Below are positions 35,804-44,214 of a stretch of DNA of 64,000 bases, piece after piece. Position numbers and translations under genes: made by a program. The DNA is from Sphingopyxis sp. H050 (lineage in GTDB: Bacteria; Pseudomonadota; Alphaproteobacteria; Sphingomonadales; Sphingomonadaceae), in assembly GCF_001468265.1 (NCBI RefSeq), contig NZ_LNRZ01000003.1:434001-498000 (forward strand), given 5' to 3'. The notes under the pieces are model-generated. The model was given only the letters and a program-made list of their open reading frames with translations, was not told where the DNA came from and made no database searches. Position 1 is the first letter of the stretch, and each line of letters starts with the position of its first letter.

Positions 35804-36339
35804 TGCAGGACGCGCTCTACGTCGATCTGGCCGACGGCGATCTCCGCCTCGTCAAGCTGACCGAGGCGCATCGCGAGGCGCTGCGCGGGGTGTGCGCCGC
35901 CGATCCCGACATCTGGCCCATTTATTCGTCGAGCTTCGGCCCCGGCCATTTCGACAAGAGTTTCGACGCGCTGATCGGCGGCGCGGCCCGGATGCCCTAT
36001 GCAATCCTCGACGGCGACCGCCTCGTCGGCATGACCGCCTGGCTGCGCCCCGACTGGTCGGCGCAGACGGTCGAGATCGGCAACTCCTATATTCACCCCG
36101 GCGCGCGCGGCACCGGCTTCAACGGCCGGGTGAAGCGGCTGATGATCGACCACGCCTTCGCGTCGGGCATCCGCCGCATCGAATTCCGCATCGACGAGCG
36201 CAACAAGCGCAGCCAGGCCGCGGTCGCGAAACTCGGCGCCAGCAAGGAGGGCGTGCTGCGCTCCGAGCGGATCACCTGGACCGGCCATGACCGCGACACC
36301 GGCCTCTGGTCGCTGCTCCCGCGCGAGTGGAAAAACTGA
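35800..36339 (+). CDS. GNAT acetyltransferase (RimJ/RimL-like)
   Basis: A protein of 179 residues with the RimJ-type layout: LRLVKLTEAHREAL at the N terminus, then a central domain with YSYIHPGARGTGFNGRVKRLM-type acetyl-CoA loop, written here as HPGARGTGFN. It closes with RIEFRIDERNKRSQAAVAKLGASKEGVL, the recurrent RimJ motif for substrate and CoA contact. Targets could be ribosomal proteins or small molecules. The ATG at 35800 overlaps the peptidase stop; a second ATG at 35803 is equally possible. No strong ribosome site is visible, consistent with coupling. Confidence 0.82.
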   Translation: MMQDALYVDLADGDLRLVKLTEAHREALRGVCAADPDIWPIYSSSFGPGHFDKSFDALIGGAARMPYAILDGDRLVGMTAWLRPDWSAQTVEIGNSYIHPGARGTGFNGRVKRLMIDHAFASGIRRIEFRIDERNKRSQAAVAKLGASKEGVLRSERITWTGHDRDTGLWSLLPREWKN

Positions 36340-36444
36340 TCTTCCCCATCGCCGTGCGGCAGGCAGGAAAGGGTCAGCACTGGTTCAGACTCGGCCTGCT
36401 ATTGGCGCGGTTCGGGTAGGGTCACTTCGGCTGAAAGACTCGAC

Positions 36445-36837
36445 ATGAAACAGAAACTCGCACTCTCCCTGGCCGCCTTGCTGCTTCCCCTTTCGGCAGC
36501 GGCGGCCGCCGAGCCCGCAACGGAATCGCGCGCGCTCGGCGTTGAATCGAGTATCACCTTCCCCAGCGACAGCTCGATCCGCAACTGGCGCGCCGATCGG
36601 GAGCGCGGCATCTGGATTCAGGATCGCAAGGGGGACTGGTATTACGGCAGTTTCGCCGGCCTCTGCCGCGACCTCGATTTTGCGCAGGCCATCGGCGTCG
36701 AAACCCGCGGCACCGCACGGCTCGACCGTTTCTCGGCGATCCTCTTGCGCGGCGAACGCTGCCTGCTCTCCTCGTTCGTGACGTCGGAAGCGCCGCCGTC
36801 CAAGAAGGACAAGAAGGCCGCGGCCGACGCAAATTGA
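36445..36837 (+). CDS. DUF6491-like exported protein
   Basis: A protein of 130 residues with a signal peptide (residues 1-22, AAAAAE). The segment SIRNWRADRERGIWIQDRKG and two cysteines (in GLCRDL and GERCLLS) that could pair in the periplasm match the DUF6491 family. The family has no known function. The C terminus is Lys-rich. The 105-base leader upstream shows nothing clear. Confidence 0.7.
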   Translation: MKQKLALSLAALLLPLSAAAAAEPATESRALGVESSITFPSDSSIRNWRADRERGIWIQDRKGDWYYGSFAGLCRDLDFAQAIGVETRGTARLDRFSAILLRGERCLLSSFVTSEAPPSKKDKKAAADAN

Positions 36838-36847
36838 CAGCCCGCAC

Positions 36848-36868
36848 CCCGCGCCGTAGCGGCGCGGG
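36848..36868 (+). promoter_or_regulatory. Hairpin abutting the truB start codon
   Basis: CCCGCGCCG (36848-36856) and CGGCGCGGG (36860-36868) form a perfect 9-bp stem with a TAG loop, and the next base is the A of the truB ATG. It leaves no free Shine-Dalgarno sequence. It lacks a T run, so it is not a classical terminator. Confidence 0.6.
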
Positions 36869-37840
36869 ATGAACGGCTGGATCATCCTAGACAAACCCGT
36901 GGGCCTCGGCTCGACCCAGGCGGTCGGCGCGGTCAAGCGCGTGTGCCGCGAGGCCGGCCTCGGCAAGGTCAAGGTCGGCCATGGCGGGACGCTCGACCCG
37001 CTGGCGTCGGGCGTGCTGCCGATCGCGCTCGGCGAGGCGACGAAGCTGTGCGGGCGGATGCTCGACGCGAGCAAGATCTACGACTTCACCGTGCAGTTCG
37101 GGACCGAGACTGCGGGTCTCGACGCCGAAGGGGCGGTGGTTGCGACGAGCGATATCCGGCCGACACGGACCGAGGTCGAGGCGGTGCTGCCACGCTTCAC
37201 CGGGCCGATCGAGCAGGTGCCGCCGGCCTATTCCGCGATCAAGATCGACGGCGAGCGCGCCTATGACCGCGCGCGCAAGGGCGAGGCGGTCGAGATGAAG
37301 GCGCGGGGGGTGACGGTTCACTCTCTTTCCGTTCGCCCTGAGCTTGTCGAAGGGCCGTTCTTTTCTTCGGACGTCGAAAGGAAGAGCGGTCCTTCGACAA
37401 GCTCGGGGCGGGCGGGGGAGGAAGCGGCAATACTCGAATCGCTCACCCTCACCGCCCATGTCTCGAAGGGCACCTATATCCGCAGCCTCGCGCGCGACAT
37501 CGCGCGTGCCGTCGGCACCTTCGGCCATGTGACCATGCTCCGCCGCACCAAAGCAGGGCCGTTCGACCTGTCCCACGCGATTTCGCTGGACAAATTGAAC
37601 GCATTCGGCCAAGGCGCCGCCCAATCAGACGTCATTCTGCCGCTGGAGGCAGGGCTGGTCGACATCCCGGCTCTGAACCTATCCCCGGAAGCGGCAGGGG
37701 CGATCCGTCAGGGTCGCGTCTGGACCGGGGAAAGCACGCACGACGGGCTCTATTGGGGACGGGACAGCGAAATGCGTCCAGTCGCGTTGATAGAGGCTTT
37801 GGCGGGAACGCTGAAAGTCGTGCGGGGCTTCAACCTATGA
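36869..37840 (+). CDS. truB: tRNA pseudouridine(55) synthase TruB with inserted repeat peptide
   Basis: A protein of 323 residues. The catalytic aspartate D43 is in [15 protein letters not shown], followed by [11 protein letters not shown] and the motif [15 protein letters not shown] (about 197-211). It makes the universal pseudouridine 55 in tRNA. Residues about 154-184 (starting SVRPELVEG and running through PSTSSGRAG) are not part of the family: they are translated from the palindromic repeat element at 37329-37414. The insertion lies in a loop just before the SKGTYIR strand and is in frame, so the enzyme is probably still functional. It precedes rpsO by 22 bases. Confidence 0.95.
   Translation: MNGWIILDKPVGLGSTQAVGAVKRVCREAGLGKVKVGHGGTLDPLASGVLPIALGEATKLCGRMLDASKIYDFTVQFGTETAGLDAEGAVVATSDIRPTRTEVEAVLPRFTGPIEQVPPAYSAIKIDGERAYDRARKGEAVEMKARGVTVHSLSVRPELVEGPFFSSDVERKSGPSTSSGRAGEEAAILESLTLTAHVSKGTYIRSLARDIARAVGTFGHVTMLRRTKAGPFDLSHAISLDKLNAFGQGAAQSDVILPLEAGLVDIPALNLSPEAAGAIRQGRVWTGESTHDGLYWGRDSEMRPVALIEALAGTLKVVRGFNL
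37329..37414 (+). repeat. RPELVEG palindromic repeat, in-frame inside truB
   Basis: Left arm CCGTTCGCCCTGAGCTTGTC with right arm GACAAGCTCGGGGCGGGCGG, both with GAAGG-type inner sides, are imperfect reverse complements. Related copies are at 38177-38258 and 53298-53414. Here the copy has been fixed inside a coding gene without a stop codon. Confidence 0.85.
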
Positions 37841-37862
37841 CACGATGTTCGAAGGAAGAAAT

Positions 37863-38132
37863 ATGTCGATTACCGCAGAGCGCAAAGCCGAAGTCATCAA
37901 GGACAATGCCCGCGAAAAGGGCGATACCGGTTCGCCGGAAGTCCAGGTTGCGATCCTGACCGACCGCATCAACACGCTGACCGCTCACTTCAAGGCGCAT
38001 CACAAGGACAACCACAGCCGCCGCGGGCTGCTGATGATGGTCAACAAGCGTCGCAGCCTCCTCGACTATCTCCGCAAGAAGGACGAGGGCCGCTATCAGG
38101 CGCTGATCGCGAAGCTGGGTCTTCGCAAGTAA
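37863..38132 (+). CDS. rpsO: 30S ribosomal protein S15
   Basis: A protein of 89 residues, the exact family length. It contains the conserved [17 protein letters not shown], the [29 protein letters not shown] block and the C-terminal LRK. It binds 16S rRNA helix junctions early in 30S assembly. The start at 37863 follows AAGGAAG. A stable hairpin (38143-38165) and T-rich tract follow the gene before pnp, giving the usual rpsO-pnp processing or termination point. Confidence 0.98.
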   Translation: MSITAERKAEVIKDNAREKGDTGSPEVQVAILTDRINTLTAHFKAHHKDNHSRRGLLMMVNKRRSLLDYLRKKDEGRYQALIAKLGLRK

Positions 38133-38142
38133 GAATTCGAGG

Positions 38143-38175
38143 GCGGCTCCGGGTTCCGGGGCCGCTTTCATTTTA
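38143..38175 (+). terminator. rpsO terminator/processing hairpin
   Basis: GCGGCTCCGG (38143-38152) pairs with CCGGGGCCGC (38156-38165), one G-T pair, loop GTT, followed by TTTCATTTTA. It lies 11 bases after the rpsO stop. Confidence 0.75.
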
Positions 38176-38176
38176 T

Positions 38177-38258
38177 CCGTTCGGGCTGAGCTTGTCGAAG
38201 CCCCGTCCTTTTCTTCGAGAAGGAAGAACGGCCCTTCGACAAGCTCAGGGCGAACGGA
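38177..38258. repeat. RPELVEG palindromic repeat between rpsO and pnp
   Basis: Left end CCGTTCGGGCTGAGCTTGTC, right end GACAAGCTCAGGGCGAACGG. It is a complete copy of the element found in truB, 845 bases away and in the same orientation. It is followed by about 135 bases of pnp leader. Confidence 0.85.
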
Positions 38259-38355
38259 GTTGGAGGAACAGTCGCAATCCGGCGACGGTTTCGCACGCAA
38301 GGGGTCAAGAAACGGCCCCGTACCGCCCCGGGCCGGATTGCCCGGAATCAGAGGC

Positions 38356-38380
38356 CCCGCCCGGCATAGGGCCCGGCGGG
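38356..38380 (+). promoter_or_regulatory. Leader hairpin just before the pnp ribosome site
   Basis: CCCGCC-C-GG pairs with CCGGCGGG, giving 8 base pairs with one bulged C, directly before AAGGA of pnp. PNPase leaders in E. coli carry an RNase III hairpin used for autoregulation; whether this one does so is inference. Confidence 0.4.
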
Positions 38381-38393
38381 CGAAGGAAACACC

Positions 38394-40739
38394 ATGTTTG
38401 ACGTGAAAAAAGTATCGATCGAGTGGGGCGGTGAAACGCTGACCCTCGAAACGGGCAAGGTTGCCCGCCAGGCCGACGGCGCCGTGATGGCGACGCTGGG
38501 CGAAACGGTCGTCCTGTGCGCCGTGACCGCCGCGAAGTCGGTGAAGGACGGGCAGGATTTCTTCCCGCTCACCGTCCACTATCAGGAAAAATATTCGGCC
38601 GCCGGCCGCATCCCGGGCGGCTTCTTCAAGCGCGAGCGCGGCGCGACCGAAAAGGAAACGCTCGTCAGCCGCCTGATCGACCGTCCGATCCGTCCGCTGT
38701 TCCCCGAGGGGTTCTATAACGAGATCAACGCCATCGCTCAGGTGCTGAGCTATGACGGCCACAACGAGCCCGACATCCTCGCGATGGTCGCCGCGTCGGC
38801 CGCGCTCACCATCTCGGGCGTGCCCTTCATGGGCCCGATCGGCGCCGCGCGCGTCGGCTACATCGACGGCGAATATATCCTGAACCCGACCGACGAGCAG
38901 GTCGCCGAAGGCGACCTCGATCTGGTCGTCGCCGCGACCTACGATGCGGTGATGATGGTCGAATCCGAAGCCAATGAGCTGTCGGAAGAGGTCATGCTCG
39001 GCGCGGTCCTGTTCGCGCACGACGCGTGCAAGGACGTCGTCAAGGCGATCGTCAAGCTCGCCGAACAGGCCGCCAAGGATCCGTGGGAAGTCGCCGACGG
39101 CGACGACAATGCCGCGATCAAGGACAAGCTCAAGAAGCTGATCGGCAAGGACATCGCCGCCGCCTACAAGCTGACCGACAAGTCGGCCCGCTCGAACGCA
39201 CTCAACGAAGCGCGCGCGAAGGCGAAGGAAAGCTTCACCGCCGACGGCCTCAGCCCGCAGGACGTCATGGCCGGCATCAAGCTGACCAAGAAGCTGGAAG
39301 CCGAAATCGTCCGCACCGCCATCCTGAAGGACGGCAAGCGTATCGACGGCCGCACGACGACGCAGATCCGTCCGATCGTCGCCGAAACGCACTTCCTGCC
39401 CCGCGCGCACGGATCGGCGCTGTTCACCCGCGGTGAAACGCAGACGATTGCGACGGCTACCCTCGGCACCAAGGAAAGCGAACAGATGGTCGATGGCCTC
39501 AACGGCCTGTCGTACCAGAACTTCATGCTGCACTATAACTTCCCGCCCTATTCGGTCGGCGAAGTCGGCCGCTTCGGCGCGCCGGGCCGCCGCGAAGTCG
39601 GTCACGGCAAGCTCGCATGGCGTGCGCTGCACCCCGTGCTGCCGACGAAGGACGAGTTCCCCTACACGATCCGCCTGACCAGCGACATCACCGAGTCGAA
39701 CGGCTCGTCGTCGATGGCGTCGGTCTGCGGCGGCAGCCTCGCGATGATGGACGCCGGCGTGCCGATCAAGCGTCCCGTTTCGGGCATCGCGATGGGCCTG
39801 ATCCTCGAAGGCAAGGATTATGCGATCCTGTCGGACATCCTCGGCGACGAGGATCACCTCGGCGACATGGATTTCAAGGTGGCGGGCACGTCCGAAGGCA
39901 TCACCACGATGCAGATGGACATCAAGATCGCGGGCATCACGCGCGAGATCTTTGAAGCTGCATTGAACCAGGCCAAGGAAGGCCGCGCGCATATCCTCGG
40001 CGAGATGAACAAGGCGCTCGGCGAAACCCGCAGCGAATTGTCGGCGCACGCGCCGCGCATCGAGACGATGCAGATCGACAAGGCGAAGATCCGCGACGTC
40101 ATCGGCACCGGCGGCAAGGTGATCCGCGAGATCGTCGCGACCACCGGCGCCAAGGTCGACATCGACGACGAAGGCCTGATCAAGATCTCGTCGAGCGACC
40201 TCGACCAGATCGAGGCGGCGCGCAAGTGGATCAGCGGCATCGTCGAGGAAGCCGAAGTCGGCAAGATCTACGACGGCAAGGTCGTCAACCTCGTCGATTT
40301 CGGTGCGTTCGTGAATTTCATGGGCGGCAAGGACGGTCTCGTCCACGTCAGCGAAATCAAGAACGAGCGCGTCGAGAAGGTCTCGGACGTCCTCAGCGAA
40401 GGCCAGGAAGTCAAGGTCAAGGTCCTCGAGATCGACCAGCGCGGCAAGGTTCGCCTGTCGATGCGCGTCGTTGATCAGGAAACCGGCGAAGAGCTGGAAG
40501 ACACCCGTCCGGCCCGCGAACCGCGCGAACGTGGTGACCGTGGCGATCGTGGTCCGCGCCGTGACGGCGGCGACCGTGGCGATCGCGGCCCGCGTGGCGG
40601 CGGCGGTCGTGACCGCGACCGTGGCCCGCGCCGCGACGGCGAAGGCCGTGGCGACCGCGGCGATCGCGGTCCGCGCCGCGAGCGCTCGGAAGACGGTCCG
40701 GAAGATCAGGGCCATGTGCCCGACTTTCTGAAGGACTGA
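38394..40739 (+). CDS. pnp: Polynucleotide phosphorylase with RG-rich tail
   Basis: A protein of 781 residues, longer than E. coli Pnp (711). Two RNase PH-like domains (about 1-230 and 320-545) contain [22 protein letters not shown] and the active-site segment [18 protein letters not shown]. They are followed by a KH domain ([15 protein letters not shown]) and an S1 domain (about 625-695). It degrades RNA 3' to 5' with phosphate. Residues 705-781 are an [14 protein letters not shown] tail, positively charged and disordered-looking, ending VPDFLKD. The tail may bind RNA or a degradosome partner; this is inference. A terminator follows. Confidence 0.97.
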   Translation: MFDVKKVSIEWGGETLTLETGKVARQADGAVMATLGETVVLCAVTAAKSVKDGQDFFPLTVHYQEKYSAAGRIPGGFFKRERGATEKETLVSRLIDRPIRPLFPEGFYNEINAIAQVLSYDGHNEPDILAMVAASAALTISGVPFMGPIGAARVGYIDGEYILNPTDEQVAEGDLDLVVAATYDAVMMVESEANELSEEVMLGAVLFAHDACKDVVKAIVKLAEQAAKDPWEVADGDDNAAIKDKLKKLIGKDIAAAYKLTDKSARSNALNEARAKAKESFTADGLSPQDVMAGIKLTKKLEAEIVRTAILKDGKRIDGRTTTQIRPIVAETHFLPRAHGSALFTRGETQTIATATLGTKESEQMVDGLNGLSYQNFMLHYNFPPYSVGEVGRFGAPGRREVGHGKLAWRALHPVLPTKDEFPYTIRLTSDITESNGSSSMASVCGGSLAMMDAGVPIKRPVSGIAMGLILEGKDYAILSDILGDEDHLGDMDFKVAGTSEGITTMQMDIKIAGITREIFEAALNQAKEGRAHILGEMNKALGETRSELSAHAPRIETMQIDKAKIRDVIGTGGKVIREIVATTGAKVDIDDEGLIKISSSDLDQIEAARKWISGIVEEAEVGKIYDGKVVNLVDFGAFVNFMGGKDGLVHVSEIKNERVEKVSDVLSEGQEVKVKVLEIDQRGKVRLSMRVVDQETGEELEDTRPAREPRERGDRGDRGPRRDGGDRGDRGPRGGGGRDRDRGPRRDGEGRGDRGDRGPRRERSEDGPEDQGHVPDFLKD

Positions 40740-40763
40740 ATCTTTCCGGCAACGGAATGAGAA

Positions 40764-40790
40764 GGGGCTGCCGAAGGGCGGCCCCTTTTT
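40764..40790 (+). terminator. Intrinsic terminator of pnp
   Basis: GGGGCTGCC (40764-40772) pairs with GGCGGCCCC (40777-40785), loop GAAG, followed by five T (40786-40790). It lies 24 bases after the stop. Confidence 0.9.
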
Positions 40791-40825
40791 CGTTGGAATC
40801 GAATGACTTCGCTCTGGCCGCGGCT

Positions 40826-40837
40826 TAACCTGGGTTA
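40826..40837. promoter_or_regulatory. Small dyad in the OmpA-gene leader
   Basis: TAACC and GGTTA flank TG. It lies within the 217-base gap between the pnp terminator and the OmpA-family gene. That gap must hold a promoter, but I cannot place -35 and -10 boxes with confidence. Confidence 0.25.
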
Positions 40838-41007
40838 GGAACGCGATTCTGGACCGCGGAAAACCGTGCTTTTTTGGCGGAATTTTGTCGATACGCCGTG
40901 CATTAGGCTCGACGATCCGAGCAACTTTGGAGCGTATCGGGAGTCCATCTCGCTGACAGGGCCAGTGAATGCGCGGGACCCTGATGACCCCATTGAAGGA
41001 GTAGCAT

Positions 41008-41892
41008 ATGGGTAACGTTTCCAAGACCTCCGGACTATTTTTGACTCTGGCGCTGCTGGCCGTGCCGGCGACCGGCAGCCTCGCTGCCCAGGAACAGGAT
41101 CAGGATACGTCGGGCGGCGAAGTCATGGCGACCGTGTACGGCACGATCCCGCCCGCGTCCGAAATGACCAAGGGTCCCAAGGTCGAGGGTATCATTTCCG
41201 CGCGCACCGAAAACCGGATGCAGGTCACCACGGCCGACGGCAACACCCAGATCATCGCGCTCATCCCCGAAACGCGGGTGAAGGGCAGCGGCGGTTTCCT
41301 GGGTCTGGCCAGCAGCAAGCTCGCTTCCGATTCGCTTCTCAACGGCTTGCCGGTGACCGTCGACACGCTCCAGTATAGCGGCGGCCTCGCCGCGGGTTCG
41401 GTGGCGCTCAAGACCAAGGACCTGCGCACCGCGACGATGATCCGCACCGGCACCGACCAGCGGTTCGCCGAGCAGACCGCGGCGACCGAGGCGCTGCGCG
41501 GCCGCGTCGGCGATATCGACCAGTATAATATCAAGGGCACGACCAACGTGAATTTCGACACCGGCAAGGCCGTGCTGTCGGAGCAGGCGAAGGCCGAGCT
41601 TTGCCAGGTCGCGAACCAGGCCAGCACCACCGACAATGCCCTGCTGCTCGTGGTCGGCTACACCGACTCGACCGGCAGCGAGGAGTTCAATCAGGAACTG
41701 AGCGAAAAGCGCGCCACGCGCGTCGTCAACCATCTGCAGCAGGCCTGCGGCTGGAAGCCGTATCGCATGCTGACGCCCACCGGCATGGCCGAAGCCGACC
41801 CGGCGGCGGACAACAGCACCCCCGAAGGCAAGGCGCAGAACCGCCGCGTCGCGGTGAATATCATGGTCAGCAAGGCCGTCGACGGCCTCTAA
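41008..41892 (+). CDS. OmpA-family outer membrane/peptidoglycan-associated protein
   Basis: A protein of 294 residues with a signal peptide (1-27, ending LAAQ). The middle (about 55-145) is a beta-rich region with VEGIISARTENRMQV. The C-terminal OmpA domain (about 175-290) includes VNFDTGKAVLS, VGYTDSTGSEEFNQELSEKRA and the peptidoglycan-binding end NRRVAVNI. It would anchor the outer membrane or envelope to peptidoglycan through diaminopimelate. A strong GAAGGAG site precedes the ATG, and a strong terminator follows, suggesting an abundant single-gene transcript. Confidence 0.88.
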   Translation: MGNVSKTSGLFLTLALLAVPATGSLAAQEQDQDTSGGEVMATVYGTIPPASEMTKGPKVEGIISARTENRMQVTTADGNTQIIALIPETRVKGSGGFLGLASSKLASDSLLNGLPVTVDTLQYSGGLAAGSVALKTKDLRTATMIRTGTDQRFAEQTAATEALRGRVGDIDQYNIKGTTNVNFDTGKAVLSEQAKAELCQVANQASTTDNALLLVVGYTDSTGSEEFNQELSEKRATRVVNHLQQACGWKPYRMLTPTGMAEADPAADNSTPEGKAQNRRVAVNIMVSKAVDGL

Positions 41893-41928
41893 GGCTTGCG
41901 GCGTGGGCATGGCCCACACCCTCTTCTT

Positions 41929-41957
41929 GGGGCGAAGGCGATCCTTCGCCCCTTTTT
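41929..41957 (+). terminator. Intrinsic terminator of the OmpA-family gene
   Basis: GGGGCGAAGG (41929-41938) and CCTTCGCCCC (41943-41952) form a perfect 10-bp stem with a CGAT loop, followed by TTTTT. Confidence 0.95.
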
Positions 41958-42040
41958 CTTGCCTGGTCCGCTCTTGCTCCGTCCCAAGGCCCGTGCAATA
42001 GGCGCCGCCCCTCCGCATACCGGGCCGCACAGGACAGATC

Positions 42041-43342
42041 ATGGACAATCATTCGGCCGCGAGCGCGCTCGGCCTCGACTTCGGGACGACCAACACGGTC
42101 GCCGCGCTTGCCGACGGGCTGGGGGGATCGCAGCTTGTCGATTTTGTCGGCGACGAGGCGACCGGCCCCGTCTTCCGCTCGGCGCTCTGCTTCTGGGAAG
42201 AGGAGCGCGCGTGGCAGGGGGTCGCCTCCGACGCTGGCCCATGGGCGATCGCCGAATATCTCCAGTCGCCGCTCGACAGCCGTTTCGTCCAATCGTTCAA
42301 AAGCGTCGCGGCGAGCCCGCTGTTCGAGCGCGCGTCGATCTTCGGCAGGCCGTTCCGCTTCGAGGATATGGGGCGGCTGTTCCTCCAGCGCCTCGTCGCG
42401 CATGCCGGCGGGCGGCTCGATGCGCCGCCGCGCCGCATCGTCGTCGGCCGCCCCGTCGAATATGCGGGCGCACGCGCCGATCCGGCGCTTGCGCGCCAGC
42501 GCTACGATGCGATGTTCGACCGCTTCGGGGTCGAGATCGTCTATGTTCACGAACCGCTCGGCGCCGCGCACAGCTATGCATCGCGGCTGGCCGAACCCGC
42601 GACGATCCTCGTCGCCGACTTCGGCGGCGGCACCACCGACTTCTCGATCGTCCGCATCGCCGCGCCGGGCACCGCGCGCCGCTGCGTGCCCCTCGCCTCG
42701 TCGGGCGTGGCGATCGCGGGCGACCGTTTCGACCAGCGCATCGTCGACAAGCTCGTCCTGCCGCTGCTCGGCAAGGGCGGGCGCTATCGCTCGTTCGACA
42801 AGATATTGGAGATTCCGGGGGGATATTTCTCCGACTTCGCCGACTGGTCGCGGCTCGCGATGATGCGCAACCGCCGCACGATCGACGAACTGAAGCGGCT
42901 GCAACGCGATGCCGTCGATCCCGAACCGATCGGCCGCATGATCGCGCTGATCGAGCATGAGCAGGGCTTTCCGCTCTACGACGCCGTCGGCCGTGTGAAG
43001 CGCGCGCTCTCCGAAAGCGAGGTGGCCGCGTTCCGCTTTGCCGGCGGAGGGGTCGAGATTTCCGCCGAAGTGCGCCGCGCCGACTTCGAGGCGTGGATCG
43101 CCGACGACCTGCGCCGCATCGAAGCCGCGATGGAGGCCGCGCTCGCCAAGGCGGGCCTCGAGGCGGCGGCCATCGACCGCATCTTCCTGACCGGCGGATC
43201 GTCGCTGATCCCCGCGATCCGCGCGATCTTCGACCGCCGCTTCGGCGCCGAACGGATCGCGTCGGGCGGCGAGCTCACGTCGATCGCGCACGGGCTCGCG
43301 CTGATCGGCGCGGAGCCCGATCCCGCCGAATGGGCCGCCTGA
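42041..43342 (+). CDS. Hsp70-like ATPase (YegD type)
   Basis: A protein of 433 residues comprising only the actin-like ATPase half of Hsp70. Phosphate 1 is GLDFGTTNT (about 11-19), phosphate 2 is VADFGGGTTDFSI (about 191-203), and the adenosine loop is FLTGGSSLIPAIRAIF near residue 390. The substrate-binding beta domain and lid of DnaK are absent, as in E. coli YegD. The function of this group is unclear, possibly a specialised chaperone or assembly factor. It follows the OmpA terminator, so it has its own promoter. Confidence 0.86.
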   Translation: MDNHSAASALGLDFGTTNTVAALADGLGGSQLVDFVGDEATGPVFRSALCFWEEERAWQGVASDAGPWAIAEYLQSPLDSRFVQSFKSVAASPLFERASIFGRPFRFEDMGRLFLQRLVAHAGGRLDAPPRRIVVGRPVEYAGARADPALARQRYDAMFDRFGVEIVYVHEPLGAAHSYASRLAEPATILVADFGGGTTDFSIVRIAAPGTARRCVPLASSGVAIAGDRFDQRIVDKLVLPLLGKGGRYRSFDKILEIPGGYFSDFADWSRLAMMRNRRTIDELKRLQRDAVDPEPIGRMIALIEHEQGFPLYDAVGRVKRALSESEVAAFRFAGGGVEISAEVRRADFEAWIADDLRRIEAAMEAALAKAGLEAAAIDRIFLTGGSSLIPAIRAIFDRRFGAERIASGGELTSIAHGLALIGAEPDPAEWAA

Positions 43343-43457
43343 TCCCCTGATCCGGCGGGGCGCCCGGCGGGGCGACGGCCGATCGCCGACATCTTGGCGC
43401 GGCGGCCGACAGCGTATAGCTTGGCCGCGACCGATTTGCCCGATTCAGAGTGAGCCC

Positions 43458-44153
43458 ATGATGATCAAAACGCTGATCCTGTCGCTTGCCGCGACCGCCG
43501 CCGCCGCTGCACAGCCGCCAAGCATGGCGCCGCCGCCGCCCCCGCCGCCGCTGCCGGTGCCGCAGAACGACAGCGGCCCCGACACGCGGCCCCATGTCGC
43601 GCTTGTCACCGATGCCGGAACGATCGTCGTCCGGCTCGAAAACAAGCGCGCGCCGATCACCACCGCCAATTTCCTGCGCTATGTCGATTCGAAGCGGATG
43701 GACGGCTTCACCTTCTATCGCACCTCGCGCAGCTGGGGCCCCCGCAGCAAGATCATTCAGGCCGGCAATCGGGGCGATGCGCGGCAGAATTTTCCGCCGA
43801 TCGCGCACGAACCGACAAACGTCACCGGGCTCACCAGCTGCAAGGGCGCGCTTGCGATGGCGCGCCTCGTGCCGGGCGATGCGACGACCGACTTCTTCCT
43901 GCTCTTGTCGGCGATTCCGGGGTTCGATGCCGACCCGGCGATGAGCGGCGACAATGCAGGCTTTGCTGTGTTCGGCGAAATGGTCTCGGGCGAAGAGGTT
44001 GCCGAGGCAATCTATGCTGCGCCGGTATCCGAAACCGCCGGTGAAGGAGCGATGAAGGGCCAGATGCTGGCGCCGCCGTTCAAGATCATCTCGGCGCGCC
44101 GCGTTCCGGCCCCCGCCGACGCGCCGAAAGGCTGCGCGGTAAAAGCGCTATAA
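43458..44153 (+). CDS. Periplasmic cyclophilin-type peptidylprolyl isomerase
   Basis: A protein of 231 residues with a signal peptide (about 1-18) and a Pro-rich linker (a run of eight prolines near 26-33). The cyclophilin domain follows (about 45-215), with VTDAGTIVVRLENKRAPIT and FTFYRTSR near the active-site arginine. The GQAGNR-like element is degraded (QAGNRGD), but FAVFGEMVSGEEV is typical. It catalyses proline cis-trans isomerisation during protein folding in the periplasm. Two ATGs (43458, 43461) are possible starts. Confidence 0.82.
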   Translation: MMIKTLILSLAATAAAAAQPPSMAPPPPPPPLPVPQNDSGPDTRPHVALVTDAGTIVVRLENKRAPITTANFLRYVDSKRMDGFTFYRTSRSWGPRSKIIQAGNRGDARQNFPPIAHEPTNVTGLTSCKGALAMARLVPGDATTDFFLLLSAIPGFDADPAMSGDNAGFAVFGEMVSGEEVAEAIYAAPVSETAGEGAMKGQMLAPPFKIISARRVPAPADAPKGCAVKAL

Positions 44154-44214
44154 ACCGGGCATTGCCCCCGATCATTTATTTTGCGTTCATCCGCGCTGTG
44201 GCTATACCGCGCGC

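Noticed and set aside
40520..40690. Short repeated units considered as a CRISPR array
   Set aside because: The units are in-frame codons for the RGDRGD tail of PNPase; lengths are short and spacers absent.
40791..41007. Riboswitch in the long leader of the OmpA-family gene
   Set aside because: I see no conserved aptamer core, only a small dyad; a plain 5' leader is the simpler reading.
37830..41024. Very long open frame on the minus strand opposite pnp and rpsO (over 1000 codons)
   Set aside because: It is the mirror of highly biased GC-rich codons in pnp. The translation is low-complexity Ala/Asp/Arg with no family, and the plus-strand genes are certain.
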